Part shown: positions 1-6,844 of the stretch, piece by piece
Position numbering within the stretch: the first letter of the stretch is position 1
Layout: the number at the start of each line of letters is the position of its first letter
From: Gemmatimonadaceae bacterium
Lineage (GTDB): Bacteria > Latescibacterota > UBA2968 > UBA8231
Assembly (NCBI GenBank): GCA_002726335.1
Contig: PBSR01000192.1
Span: 1-22,199, forward strand
Length of the DNA: 22,199 nt
Direction of reading: 5' to 3'
Notes under the pieces: model-generated
Database searches by the model: none
Told to the model about the DNA's origin: nothing
What the model saw: the letters and a program-made list of their open reading frames with translations, nothing else
Made by a program: the position numbers and the translations under genes

Positions 1-48
1 CCTCAGGCTCTACCGGAGCGGGCGGCGCAGTGGGAGGCGGCGTGGCGG
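1..48. repeat. Direct repeat copy A (48 bp, exact)
   Basis: Identical over 48 bp to positions 139-186. The copies start 138 bp apart, exactly 46 codons, so the repeat is in frame within the Pro-rich gene. It may extend further left, beyond the window. Confidence 0.9.
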
Positions 49-400
49 CCGGCGCGACAGCGACAGGAGCTTCGCTTGCAGGCGGCGTGACGGGCGGTTC
101 GGTTGCCGGTGCCGGGCTCTCCTCCGGTGACTGGCTTGCCTCAGGCTCTACCGGAGCGGGCGGCGCAGTGGGAGGCGGCGTGGCGGGAACCGTGGGCTCG
201 GCGGCGACGGCAGGCTCAGTGGAGGCCGGCGGCGTGGACGTCTCAGGAGCGACAACCGATCCGTCGACGGACGGCGTTTCGTCAGCCGACGCCAGAGTAC
301 CAGAGCCGTCCGCCACTGGCGTCTGTGGCGAAGTGGCCTCCTGCGGCTCCGGCCCTGATGGATTGTCTGCCGGTGAGTCCTGGCTCGGCGGTTGGGACAT
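1..400 (-). CDS. Pro/Ala-rich repeat protein, C-terminus cut by window edge
   Basis: The reading frame opens with ATG at 398-400 and stays open to the left edge, giving 133 visible residues. The start is preceded by a good ribosome site (GCAGGAGAC, about 8 bases upstream). The protein begins MSQPPSQDSPADNPSG and consists almost wholly of Pro, Ala, Thr, Glu, Ser and Val, with no hydrophobic signal segment in the visible part. The block ATPPPTAPPAPVEPE occurs at residues 73-87 and again at 119-133, a 46-residue period. This composition is typical of a disordered linker or spacer, as in TonB-like or surface-anchored proteins, but no domain is recognisable and no function can be given. It lies 51 bp downstream of the quinone oxidoreductase on the same strand and could be the last gene of that operon. 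The long plus-strand frame over it is Gly/Ala/Ser-rich and is its antisense shadow. Confidence 0.72.
   Translation of the reverse strand, partial: MSQPPSQDSPADNPSGPEPQEATSPQTPVADGSGTLASADETPSVDGSVVAPETSTPPASTEPAVAAEPTVPATPPPTAPPAPVEPEASQSPEESPAPATEPPVTPPASEAPVAVAPAATPPPTAPPAPVEPE
139..186. repeat. Direct repeat copy B (48 bp, exact)
   Basis: Second copy of the 48-bp repeat at 1-48. The match ends at 186, where GA follows instead of CC. It encodes the repeated Pro-rich block ending PVEPE on the minus strand. Confidence 0.9.
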
Positions 401-451
401 GTTCAGAGTCTCCTGCGGTGGAACACTGGCTGTGGTGAACGAGGCGATATC

Positions 452-1420
452 CTACGGTTGCAGCAGAACTTTGCCTGTCGTCTTGCGGCCCTCGAGGGCC
501 CGATGGGCATCGGCGGCTTCACCCAGGGCGAAGCGGGCGCCGACACGAACGTCAAGTTTGCCCGACCCGACCCAGCCGAGGACCTCGCCGGCTCTGGCCA
601 GCATGTCCTCGCGGGTGAGAGTGTAATGAGCCATCGTCGGCCGCGTCAGGAACACAGAACCCTTCTGACTCAATACCTGGGGATCCAGCGGCGGCACGGG
701 ACCGCTGGACTGTCCGAACAACACCATGGTGCCGCGCGGCTTCAGCAGATTCAGCCCCTTGTCGAAGGTGGTGGCGCCCACTGAATCGAACACGACCTCC
801 ACACCGGCATTGTCGGTCAGCCTCTGCACCTCGGCCTCAAAATCGGTCTCGGTGTAGCGGATGACCTCGTCGGCTCCGGCACCCCGTGCCAGTTGCTCCT
901 TCTCGTCGGTGGACACGGTACCAAGCACGCGGGCGCCACGCATCTTGGCGATCTGCACGAGCAGCAGCCCCACGCCACCGGCGGCGGCATGGATGAGAGC
1001 CGTATCCCCAGGGCTGAGCGGATAGGACCCCGTCGCCAGGTAATGGGCCGTCATCCCCTGGAGCAGCACGGCCGCCGCCGCATCAGCGCCGACGCCGTTG
1101 GGCAGGGGCACGAGTTTGTCGACGGGCACGGCTGCCGCTTCGGCATAGGACCCGATATGGCCGGCGTAACCGACTCGGTCGCCGACAGCCACCTCGGTCA
1201 CACCATCGCCGACGGCCGTGACGGTACCGGCCCCCTCCATTCCGGGAGTGCAGGGCAGGTCGACCGGATACAGACCCTGACGATGATAGGTATCGATGTA
1301 ATTCAGGCCTACGGCCTCGAGTTTCACGACAGCTTCTTCCGCCTCCGGGGTCGGCTCCGGTGCATCTTCGTACGTCAGCACCTCTGGCCCACCGTGCTGG
1401 TGGAAGCGGGTTGCTTTCAT
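452..1420 (-). CDS. Zinc-free NAD(P)H:quinone oxidoreductase (MDR family)
   Basis: This is a 322-residue protein of the medium-chain dehydrogenase/reductase superfamily, quinone-oxidoreductase branch, about the same size as E. coli Qor. The family reduces quinones or enones with NADPH in the cytosol. Seen in the sequence: the N-terminal start MKATRFHQHGGPEVL, the branch motif NYIDTYHRQGLYP (residues 40-52), a substrate-domain GxEGAG-like stretch (60-65), and a Rossmann dinucleotide motif AAAGGVG at 145-151. No zinc-binding Cys cluster is present. The frame stays open to 1570, but family alignment puts the start at ATG 1418-1420 (GAGAG upstream); the longer version would run into the preceding gene. 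It lies 83 bp after the lipase-maturation-factor gene and 51 bp before the Pro-rich gene. The exact substrate cannot be read from sequence. Confidence 0.88.
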   Translation of the reverse strand: MKATRFHQHGGPEVLTYEDAPEPTPEAEEAVVKLEAVGLNYIDTYHRQGLYPVDLPCTPGMEGAGTVTAVGDGVTEVAVGDRVGYAGHIGSYAEAAAVPVDKLVPLPNGVGADAAAAVLLQGMTAHYLATGSYPLSPGDTALIHAAAGGVGLLLVQIAKMRGARVLGTVSTDEKEQLARGAGADEVIRYTETDFEAEVQRLTDNAGVEVVFDSVGATTFDKGLNLLKPRGTMVLFGQSSGPVPPLDPQVLSQKGSVFLTRPTMAHYTLTREDMLARAGEVLGWVGSGKLDVRVGARFALGEAADAHRALEGRKTTGKVLLQP

Positions 1421-1503
1421 CAAGGCTCTCGTCTGTTGAGGTTTCCGATGGAGACTGATAAAGGTAACAAGCCGCCCACGGTCTGAGCAAGGAGCCGACC
1501 CGG

Positions 1504-3012
1504 CTACTTCTCTCTCACACGTCGCAGCGACAGCACGGGCGTGAAGGGCTGCACGGCCGACCGTGACCACCAGATGCCGCGCTGGCGCTCCTCCGGGCTA
1601 CTGAAGCGGTAGTCGTACAGGCGTGCCCGCAGGTATCGGGGCGGCCTTCCCGAGAAGGGGTCCACTGCGAGCAGATCCAGGACGCCGGGTGTTCCCTCGA
1701 GCAGACGGGCGGCGAAGTGGCCGAACCACGGCGCCCGCTCATACCCTCGCAGGGCCGCGAACCACAGCTGCCAGTCGAGTCGCGGCATGTGCAGCGGGGC
1801 AAACGTCGGACGGCGCTGCAGATGGGTGGGCTTCCAACGGAAACCGTACTCCTGCCAGGTGTCTCCGTCATCACTGCCCTCGACAACGATCTCCGGACGC
1901 TCTGTCGTCATGCTGGCGAACAGACCGTAGCTGCTGGTCAGGTGCAGGGGGGCCAGCTGCCGTTGCAGAGGCAGCAGCAGTCCGGCGCCCGGCAAGGTCA
2001 GGCCGATGGTGGCACCCAGATGGGCGGTTCCTAGCAGAAACAACAGGACCGTCACCGGCGTCAGCACCAGGCCGGGCCAGGTCCGCACTGCATCCGCAAG
2101 AGGCGTGTCATCGCGGGCGCCGCCGGCAAGCAGCGGCAGACAGAGCACGAGAGTCAGCAGGTTGAAGAAGCCGTAATTTCCGGTCACGCCGATGACGAAC
2201 ATCAGACCGGCGAAACCGCAGGCCGCCACCTGACGCCACCGATGGGAACCGAAGATGGCCAGAGGCAGCACCAGCTCGATGCCGAAGGTGGCCACTACCT
2301 CAAGAACATGGAACCACGCTGGCAGGTGATGGGCGAAGTGACTCGTCCAGGACGGGATGGGCTGCGTCTCGTAGTGGAAGGTCGTCGCCGTCAGGTTGCG
2401 CCAGGTGGGATCACCACTGAGCAGCTTGACGATTCCGGCGGACCACATCAGCCGGAAGATCAACCAGCGCGACAGCCACACCACGGCACGGGAAGGCGAA
2501 CCGGGCCAGATGCCCCTTGGTCGCAACGTCAGCGGCACCCACAGAATGGCCAGAAACCCCGCCTCCAGCAGCAGGATGTCCCACTGATAAGACAGGAACA
2601 CCTGGCCGCCATGGATCACGGACAGGTAGCCTATCCAGCAGAGGCACAGGCTCAGAGCGGGGGCCACGCCGACCACGCCGAGCAACGCTGCCAGGCAGCC
2701 GGCGCCACACAGCAGGTCGATGGCCGTGTCTCCGGCACCCAGCCAGAGAAGCGTGGGCAGGCGCAGCACAGCATCAACGGTTCCCAATTGCTGCTCTGCC
2801 GACGCCAGAAAACGTCCCGCAGGCAGGATGCCGTGTTCGCCGATCAGCCCATGTGCCTGGCGCCAGAACGAGACGAAGGCGATGGCATAGACGCCGGCCA
2901 TGGCCCGCGTGAACAGGGCTCGAACGAGAGCCGGAGACAAGGGGACGGGGATTCTGCTAGCGCTCCCCGGAGAGCGCCTGTACAGCTCGCGAGGCCATGA
3001 ATCGAACGCCAC
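1504..3012 (-). CDS. Lipase maturation factor (LMF1-like) membrane protein
   Basis: This is a polytopic membrane protein of about 502 residues. Several hydrophobic helices fill the N-terminal 320 residues and a soluble C-terminal region follows. The diagnostic stretch near residues 200-235 (GDPTWRNLTATTFHYETQP, then PSWTSHFAHHLP) is characteristic of the lipase maturation factor family (DUF1222), best known from vertebrate LMF1, an ER protein needed for folding of secreted lipases. Bacterial homologues have no established role. The listed start is GTG 3010-3012, which overlaps the HEAT lipoprotein gene by 56 bp. A TTG at 2938-2940 (just after that gene's stop) or ATG at 2899-2901 are alternatives, and none has a strong ribosome site. 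The overlap suggests co-transcription with the lipoprotein and hints at a role in the cell envelope. The family is clear; the start is uncertain. Confidence 0.85.
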   Translation of the reverse strand: MAFDSWPRELYRRSPGSASRIPVPLSPALVRALFTRAMAGVYAIAFVSFWRQAHGLIGEHGILPAGRFLASAEQQLGTVDAVLRLPTLLWLGAGDTAIDLLCGAGCLAALLGVVGVAPALSLCLCWIGYLSVIHGGQVFLSYQWDILLLEAGFLAILWVPLTLRPRGIWPGSPSRAVVWLSRWLIFRLMWSAGIVKLLSGDPTWRNLTATTFHYETQPIPSWTSHFAHHLPAWFHVLEVVATFGIELVLPLAIFGSHRWRQVAACGFAGLMFVIGVTGNYGFFNLLTLVLCLPLLAGGARDDTPLADAVRTWPGLVLTPVTVLLFLLGTAHLGATIGLTLPGAGLLLPLQRQLAPLHLTSSYGLFASMTTERPEIVVEGSDDGDTWQEYGFRWKPTHLQRRPTFAPLHMPRLDWQLWFAALRGYERAPWFGHFAARLLEGTPGVLDLLAVDPFSGRPPRYLRARLYDYRFSSPEERQRGIWWSRSAVQPFTPVLSLRRVREK

Positions 3013-3838
3013 TGTCGGGATCGTCCCGGCTCACCTGTTGGAGAGGCCCGAGGGCGGCCGGATCGCCGATCTGGCCCAGGGCGTGGGCGGCGTGTTTGCG
3101 CACCTCGGGACGCCCATCCTCGAGCAGGGCCAGGGCCGGATCATAGGCGGAAGCTGCCTGCTGGCTCGCCAGACCGACGAGGGCGGCGTTGACTACCACG
3201 TACGCCGTGTCGGTCAGGGCGGCGAGCAGCGCATCCGTGGCCGCCTCCGTTCCGAGCTGCCCGAGGGCGTGGGCGGCGCCCATGCGAATCCAGTCGTCGG
3301 CATGGACCAGCAGGCCGCCAATATCGGCGGCCGCTTCGTCGGCCCCGGTCCGGGCCAGCGTCTCGGCGGCACGGACCACGAGGCTGCGATCCGGGCGATC
3401 CAGCATCTCTACCAACCGCCCACGGGCGGCGGCCCCGAAGGCGATCAGGTCGACCTCGAAGTCGATCCGCTCTTCTCCTCCCCGCAGCTCGAAAAGACGG
3501 GCGACGAGAGGCAAACCGACCGTGTCACGGGCGGACACGGCTTCATCGATGAGGGCCCGCACCAGGCGTGGGTGCTCGGCATAGCGGCTGGCGAGGAATT
3601 CCGGATCCAGACGCAGCAGACCACGCCCGGCGGCGAGGCGGGACGAATCCGGCTTTGCCCGGTCATCGAAACTGTGTCGCAGAGTTGACGCCCTGGCGGC
3701 GATCTTCATCTGGGCGCGGTTCCAGCGATCGTCGTCATCGGCGCAGGCGCCCCCGAGCAGTACGCACAGACAGATGGACAGTGCCGACGCCTGCTTGACC
3801 GAAAATGAACACTCCCGTAGCCTACTTCGCAGTCCCAA
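2957..3838 (-). CDS. HEAT-repeat lipoprotein
   Basis: About 293 residues. The start is set at TTG 3836-3838 because GGAGG lies 5 bases upstream, inside the longer open frame that begins with TTG 3848-3850; no ATG is available before the signal sequence. A signal peptide with a hydrophobic core (SALSICLCVLLGGAC) ends in a lipobox-like LGGAC with the putative lipidated Cys at residue 32, followed by an acidic ADDDD spacer. The mature part has several helical HEAT/PBS-lyase-type repeats, for example WIRMGAAHALGQLG and EVRKHAAHALGQIG near the C-terminus. HEAT arrays usually mediate protein-protein contacts. It is the first gene of a minus-strand run and its 3' end overlaps the lipase maturation factor. 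It is divergent from the sulfatase-like gene with only 23 bp between starts, so each promoter must lie partly in the other gene. Confidence 0.78.
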   Translation of the reverse strand: MGLRSRLRECSFSVKQASALSICLCVLLGGACADDDDRWNRAQMKIAARASTLRHSFDDRAKPDSSRLAAGRGLLRLDPEFLASRYAEHPRLVRALIDEAVSARDTVGLPLVARLFELRGGEERIDFEVDLIAFGAAARGRLVEMLDRPDRSLVVRAAETLARTGADEAAADIGGLLVHADDWIRMGAAHALGQLGTEAATDALLAALTDTAYVVVNAALVGLASQQAASAYDPALALLEDGRPEVRKHAAHALGQIGDPAALGPLQQVSRDDPDSGVRFMASRAVQALSGER

Positions 3839-3861
3839 GCGAACCTCCAATAGAATTCGAG

Positions 3862-5313
3862 ATGATCATGGCCAGGAAGCCTCTCAATCTGATCCTTTTC
3901 GGCATCGACAGTCTGCGCGCCGACCACATGAGCTGCTACGGGTACGGGCGGCAGACGACACCGCACATCGACAGACTCGCCAGCCAGGGCGTGCTATTCG
4001 AGAACAACTACGCACCGCACATCCCGACGACCTCAGCCTATGCCTCCATGTTGTCGGGCAAGGACTGCTTCTCCACGACCGTCGTCGCCCTGCGCCACAA
4101 GGGCGGCCTGCCCGATCACGTGCAAACTTTGCCCGAAATCCTGCGCGCCTCCGGGTACGACACATCCTGCGTCGGCTTCACCGGCAACCCCAGCTCACGG
4201 GGCTTCGACAAGTACATCGACTACCCGTCCTGGGGCAGCTGGGCCGAGGGCCGCAGCCCGAAGGCGGAGAAGCTGAACGAGGTCGCCGTGCCGGAACTCG
4301 AGCGCCTGGCAGGTGGAAAGAAGCCGTTCTGCCTCTTCCTGCGCCACATGGACCCCCATGCCCCCTACCTGCCGCCGGCACCCTTCGAGCGCATGTTTTA
4401 CTCCGGCAACGAATTCGACCGATCGAACAAGTCGATGGAACCGGTGATGAGCTTCAAGCCCTTCTGCGATTTCTTCGCCGACTGGATGCCCCCCGGTATC
4501 ACCGATGCCGACTACGTCACGGCCCAGTACGACGGTGCCGTCGCCTACATGGATGCCGCCATCCAGCGGCTGCTGACCCGCGTCGATGAACTGGGCCTGA
4601 GCGAGAACACACTGATCGTCCTCAACGGCGATCATGGCGAAACTCTCTACGAGCATGAGTGCTGGTTCGATCACCATGGCATGTACGAGAATACCCTGCA
4701 CGTTCCCCTGGTCCTGAGACTGCCCGGCAAGCTGCCCGCCGGACAGCGCGTGTCCGGCTACTCGCTGCATCAGGATCTGGTACCCACCATGCTCGAGCTG
4801 ATGGGCGTGAAGCCGAAGAAGAAGATCGACTTCGACGGCTCGTCCCTGCTACCCATGGTTCGTGGCAGGAAGGCGAGCAACTACTCCGACTTCTACATCA
4901 CCGAGTGCACCTGGATGCGGAAGCACGGATGGCGTACTCCGGAATGGAAACTGATCGTAGCTCTGGAACCGGACTGCCACTTCAAACCCGAAGTCGAACT
5001 CTACAATCTTGTGGAAGATCCCCTGGAGCTGAAGAACCTGGCCAACAGAGAGAAGGGTATGACGACGGCCCTGCGCCAGCGCCTGGAGAACTGGGTCGCC
5101 AAGCGCGAGAAGGAAACGGGCCGCACCAATCCCATGTATACGAACCTCAACTGGCACGGCACCAGCCATGAAGGTCCCTTCACGTCATCGCAGCAGGCCT
5201 ACGACACGCTCCACATCGGGTCGGTGGGGGCCGCCAATCGCCTGCAGGCCGGTCCCCAGAAGAAAGCGCGAGCCAGCGCTGCAAAGAAGAAGCCCGCCAG
5301 AAGGAAGAAGTGA
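3862..5313 (+). CDS. Sulfatase-fold hydrolase with Thr in place of formylglycine Cys
   Basis: About 483 residues of the alkaline phosphatase/sulfatase superfamily. Seen: the N-terminal signature GIDSLRADHMSCYGYGR with a metal Asp, TTPHIDRLASQGVLFENNY, and the second metal site LNGDHGETLYEHECWFDHHG. At the nucleophile position the sequence is PTTSAYASMLSG, where canonical sulfatases have C/S-x-P-S-R-A-S-L-x-T-G. The residue aligning with the formylglycine Cys is therefore Thr (residue 56 from this start) and the conserved Arg is Tyr. It may hydrolyse a phosphate mono- or diester, or another ester, rather than a sulfate ester. No signal peptide is seen, so it is probably cytoplasmic. The last 25 residues are Lys/Arg/Ala-rich. 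The start is uncertain: ATG 3868 or 3805 are possible, and none has a strong ribosome site. It ends in a convergent hairpin. Confidence 0.85.
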   Translation: MIMARKPLNLILFGIDSLRADHMSCYGYGRQTTPHIDRLASQGVLFENNYAPHIPTTSAYASMLSGKDCFSTTVVALRHKGGLPDHVQTLPEILRASGYDTSCVGFTGNPSSRGFDKYIDYPSWGSWAEGRSPKAEKLNEVAVPELERLAGGKKPFCLFLRHMDPHAPYLPPAPFERMFYSGNEFDRSNKSMEPVMSFKPFCDFFADWMPPGITDADYVTAQYDGAVAYMDAAIQRLLTRVDELGLSENTLIVLNGDHGETLYEHECWFDHHGMYENTLHVPLVLRLPGKLPAGQRVSGYSLHQDLVPTMLELMGVKPKKKIDFDGSSLLPMVRGRKASNYSDFYITECTWMRKHGWRTPEWKLIVALEPDCHFKPEVELYNLVEDPLELKNLANREKGMTTALRQRLENWVAKREKETGRTNPMYTNLNWHGTSHEGPFTSSQQAYDTLHIGSVGAANRLQAGPQKKARASAAKKKPARRKK

Positions 5314-5314
5314 A

Positions 5315-5352
5315 GTTTCCGCCTCCGCGGGGTCTCCCGTGGAGGCAGAAAC
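5315..5352. terminator. Strong hairpin between convergent genes, possible bidirectional terminator
   Basis: GTTTC (5315-5319) pairs with GAAAC (5348-5352), GCCTCC (5321-5326) with GGAGGC (5341-5346), and CGGG (5328-5331) with CCCG (5336-5339), around a GTCT loop. One C-A mismatch and one G-T pair interrupt the stem. It exactly fills the gap between the stop of the plus-strand sulfatase-like gene and the stop of minus-strand serC. There is no clear T run on either side, so it is not a textbook intrinsic terminator. It may instead protect both 3' ends. Confidence 0.65.
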
Positions 5353-6507
5353 TCAGTTACGTAGACCGGCGAAAGCCCAGTCGAGCCAGGGCGTCAATGC
5401 CCGCACATCGGCCGACTCCACCGTGGATCCGCCCCAGATCCGCAGTCCCGGGGGGGCATCGCGGTAGGCGCCGATGTCGTAAGCCACGCCTTCGGTCTCC
5501 AGGGCCTTGACGAGCTTCTTCGCCTGTTGCGCCTGCTCATCTGCTGACAACCCCGAATACCAGTCGTCGACGATGCGCAGGCAGATCGAGGTGGACGAAC
5601 GCGTGGCGTGGGCGCCGGCGAGGAACGCTGCCCACGAACCACTGCCCTCCACCCACGTCTCCAGCACCTGCAGATTCTCCTGTGACCGACCGATCAATGC
5701 CGGCAGGCCGCCGAGATCCTCGGCCCAGCGCAGACCATCGAGGGCATCTTCGACGCACAGCATGGAAGGTGTGTTGATCGTGCTGCCCCGGAAGAGCTGC
5801 TCGTCGAGCTTGCCCTTCTTCGTCATGCGGAACAGTTTCGGCATCGGCCAGCTCGGCTGGTAGGACTCCAGTCGTTCCACCGCTCTGGGTCCGAGTACGA
5901 GCATACCATGGGCCGCCTCCCCACCCATCACCTTCTGCCAGGACCAGGTGACCACGTCGAGTTTCGCCCACGGCAGGTCCATGGCGAACACGGCGGACGT
6001 GGCGTCGCAGATCGTCAGCCCTCCACGATCGTCCGCAATCCAGTCTCCGTCGGGCACACAGGCGCCGGAGGTCGTGCCATTCCAGGTGAACACCACATCA
6101 CGGTCGGCCTCGGCCCGGGTTAGATCGGGGAGTTCACCGTACTCAGCGGTGAAGGTGCGCACATCGTCCAGCGGCAGTTGCCTGGTCAGGTCGGTCACCC
6201 AGCCGGCGCCGAAGCTCTCCCAGGCCAGCACGTCCACCCCTCGCGGACCCAGCAGCGACCACAGGGCCATCTCCACCGCGCCCGTGTCGGAGGCGGGGAC
6301 CACGGCAATACGATGATCCGCGGGGATCTGCAGAACGCTGCGCGTACGGTCGATGACCTGTTGCAGCTTGCCCTTGCCCAGAGCGGACCGGTGCGAGCGG
6401 CCGAGGGCGGCGTCCTCGAGCGCCGCCAGCGACCAACCGGGCCGCTTGGCACATGGCCCGGAAGAGAAGCAGGGATTCTTCGGTTTGGTGCCGGGTCTTT
6501 CAGACAT
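5353..6507 (-). CDS. serC: Phosphoserine aminotransferase (Methanosarcina/alphaproteobacterial-type)
   Basis: 384 residues. SerC converts 3-phosphohydroxypyruvate and glutamate to phosphoserine in serine synthesis, using PLP in the cytosol. The N-terminus [19 protein letters not shown] and the following LGRSHRS are hallmarks of the divergent SerC branch found in alphaproteobacteria and methanogens (TIGR01365-like) rather than the E. coli branch. The PLP-binding Asp is in [10 protein letters not shown] (about residue 168) and the Schiff-base Lys in [14 protein letters not shown] (about 192). The start ATG 6505-6507 overlaps the stop of the mutarotase gene by 8 bases (ATGTCTGA), and the ribosome site is weak, so translational coupling is likely. 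It is the last gene of the five-gene minus operon and ends at the convergent hairpin. No serA or classical serB is in the window. Confidence 0.92.
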   Translation of the reverse strand: MSERPGTKPKNPCFSSGPCAKRPGWSLAALEDAALGRSHRSALGKGKLQQVIDRTRSVLQIPADHRIAVVPASDTGAVEMALWSLLGPRGVDVLAWESFGAGWVTDLTRQLPLDDVRTFTAEYGELPDLTRAEADRDVVFTWNGTTSGACVPDGDWIADDRGGLTICDATSAVFAMDLPWAKLDVVTWSWQKVMGGEAAHGMLVLGPRAVERLESYQPSWPMPKLFRMTKKGKLDEQLFRGSTINTPSMLCVEDALDGLRWAEDLGGLPALIGRSQENLQVLETWVEGSGSWAAFLAGAHATRSSTSICLRIVDDWYSGLSADEQAQQAKKLVKALETEGVAYDIGAYRDAPPGLRIWGGSTVESADVRALTPWLDWAFAGLRN

Positions 6508-6844
6508 GATCATCCAGATCAAAGACGCATTCCATGTTTGCCCACCACTCCCCTGCCGCGGCCTCGGGGACCGGTTCCTGGAAGGTCCGCATCAGTTCGT
6601 CCCATTCGGCCGCCTTCGGGTTCTGCTCCACGTAGCGGGCGAAGTCGCGGGTCGGCTCGAACTCTTCCGTCGTCGCCATGTGCATGAACATACGCGTGCC
6701 CAGAAGAAAGATGTGCATCTGCAGGACGCCGACTTCACCGAGGCCCTGCAACGGCTCGGGCCAGGGATCGCGGTGGTAGGCCTTGTACTGTTCGATGATC
6801 GTCGGGTCCGACTTCAGTTGCAGGGTCAGTCCGAAGTGTTTCAT
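6500..6844 (-). CDS. L-rhamnose/L-fucose mutarotase-like protein (RhaM family)
   Basis: 114 residues, the usual size of the RhaM/DUF718 family, whose members interconvert alpha and beta anomers of L-rhamnose or L-fucose. The motif [15 protein letters not shown] (residues 18-32) aligns with the E. coli RhaM stretch containing its catalytic Tyr and His, giving Tyr20 and His24 here. The C-terminal EWDELM aligns with the RWWKYM region, so one of the two Trp residues is replaced. GGAGCAGGA lies just upstream of the start. The start overlaps the glcF-like stop (ATGA) and the stop overlaps the serC start, which puts it inside a co-translated operon without other rhamnose genes. The sugar specificity (rhamnose, fucose or other) cannot be decided from the sequence. 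Confidence 0.82.
   Translation of the reverse strand: MKHFGLTLQLKSDPTIIEQYKAYHRDPWPEPLQGLGEVGVLQMHIFLLGTRMFMHMATTEEFEPTRDFARYVEQNPKAAEWDELMRTFQEPVPEAAAGEWWANMECVFDLDDHV

Noticed and set aside
30..626. 198-residue Gly/Ala/Ser-rich plus-strand frame resembling a glycine-rich surface protein
   Set aside because: It is the antisense of the Pro-rich gene and of the end of the quinone oxidoreductase gene. The minus-strand frame has the better start and ribosome site, and the plus frame loses its composition past 400.
1493..1505. Small inverted repeat AGCCG/CGGCT at the end of the lipase maturation factor gene
   Set aside because: Only five pairs with a 3-base loop and no T run; too short to call a terminator.
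1421..1570. N-terminal extension of the quinone oxidoreductase to 372 residues
   Set aside because: The extra 50 residues do not fit the family, would overlap the upstream gene, and the ATG at 1420 begins exactly at the family N-terminus.
2242..3688. Long plus-strand open frames over the membrane protein and HEAT lipoprotein genes
   Set aside because: Antisense to the lipase maturation factor and HEAT genes; Gln/Arg/Gly-rich with no domain or ribosome site.
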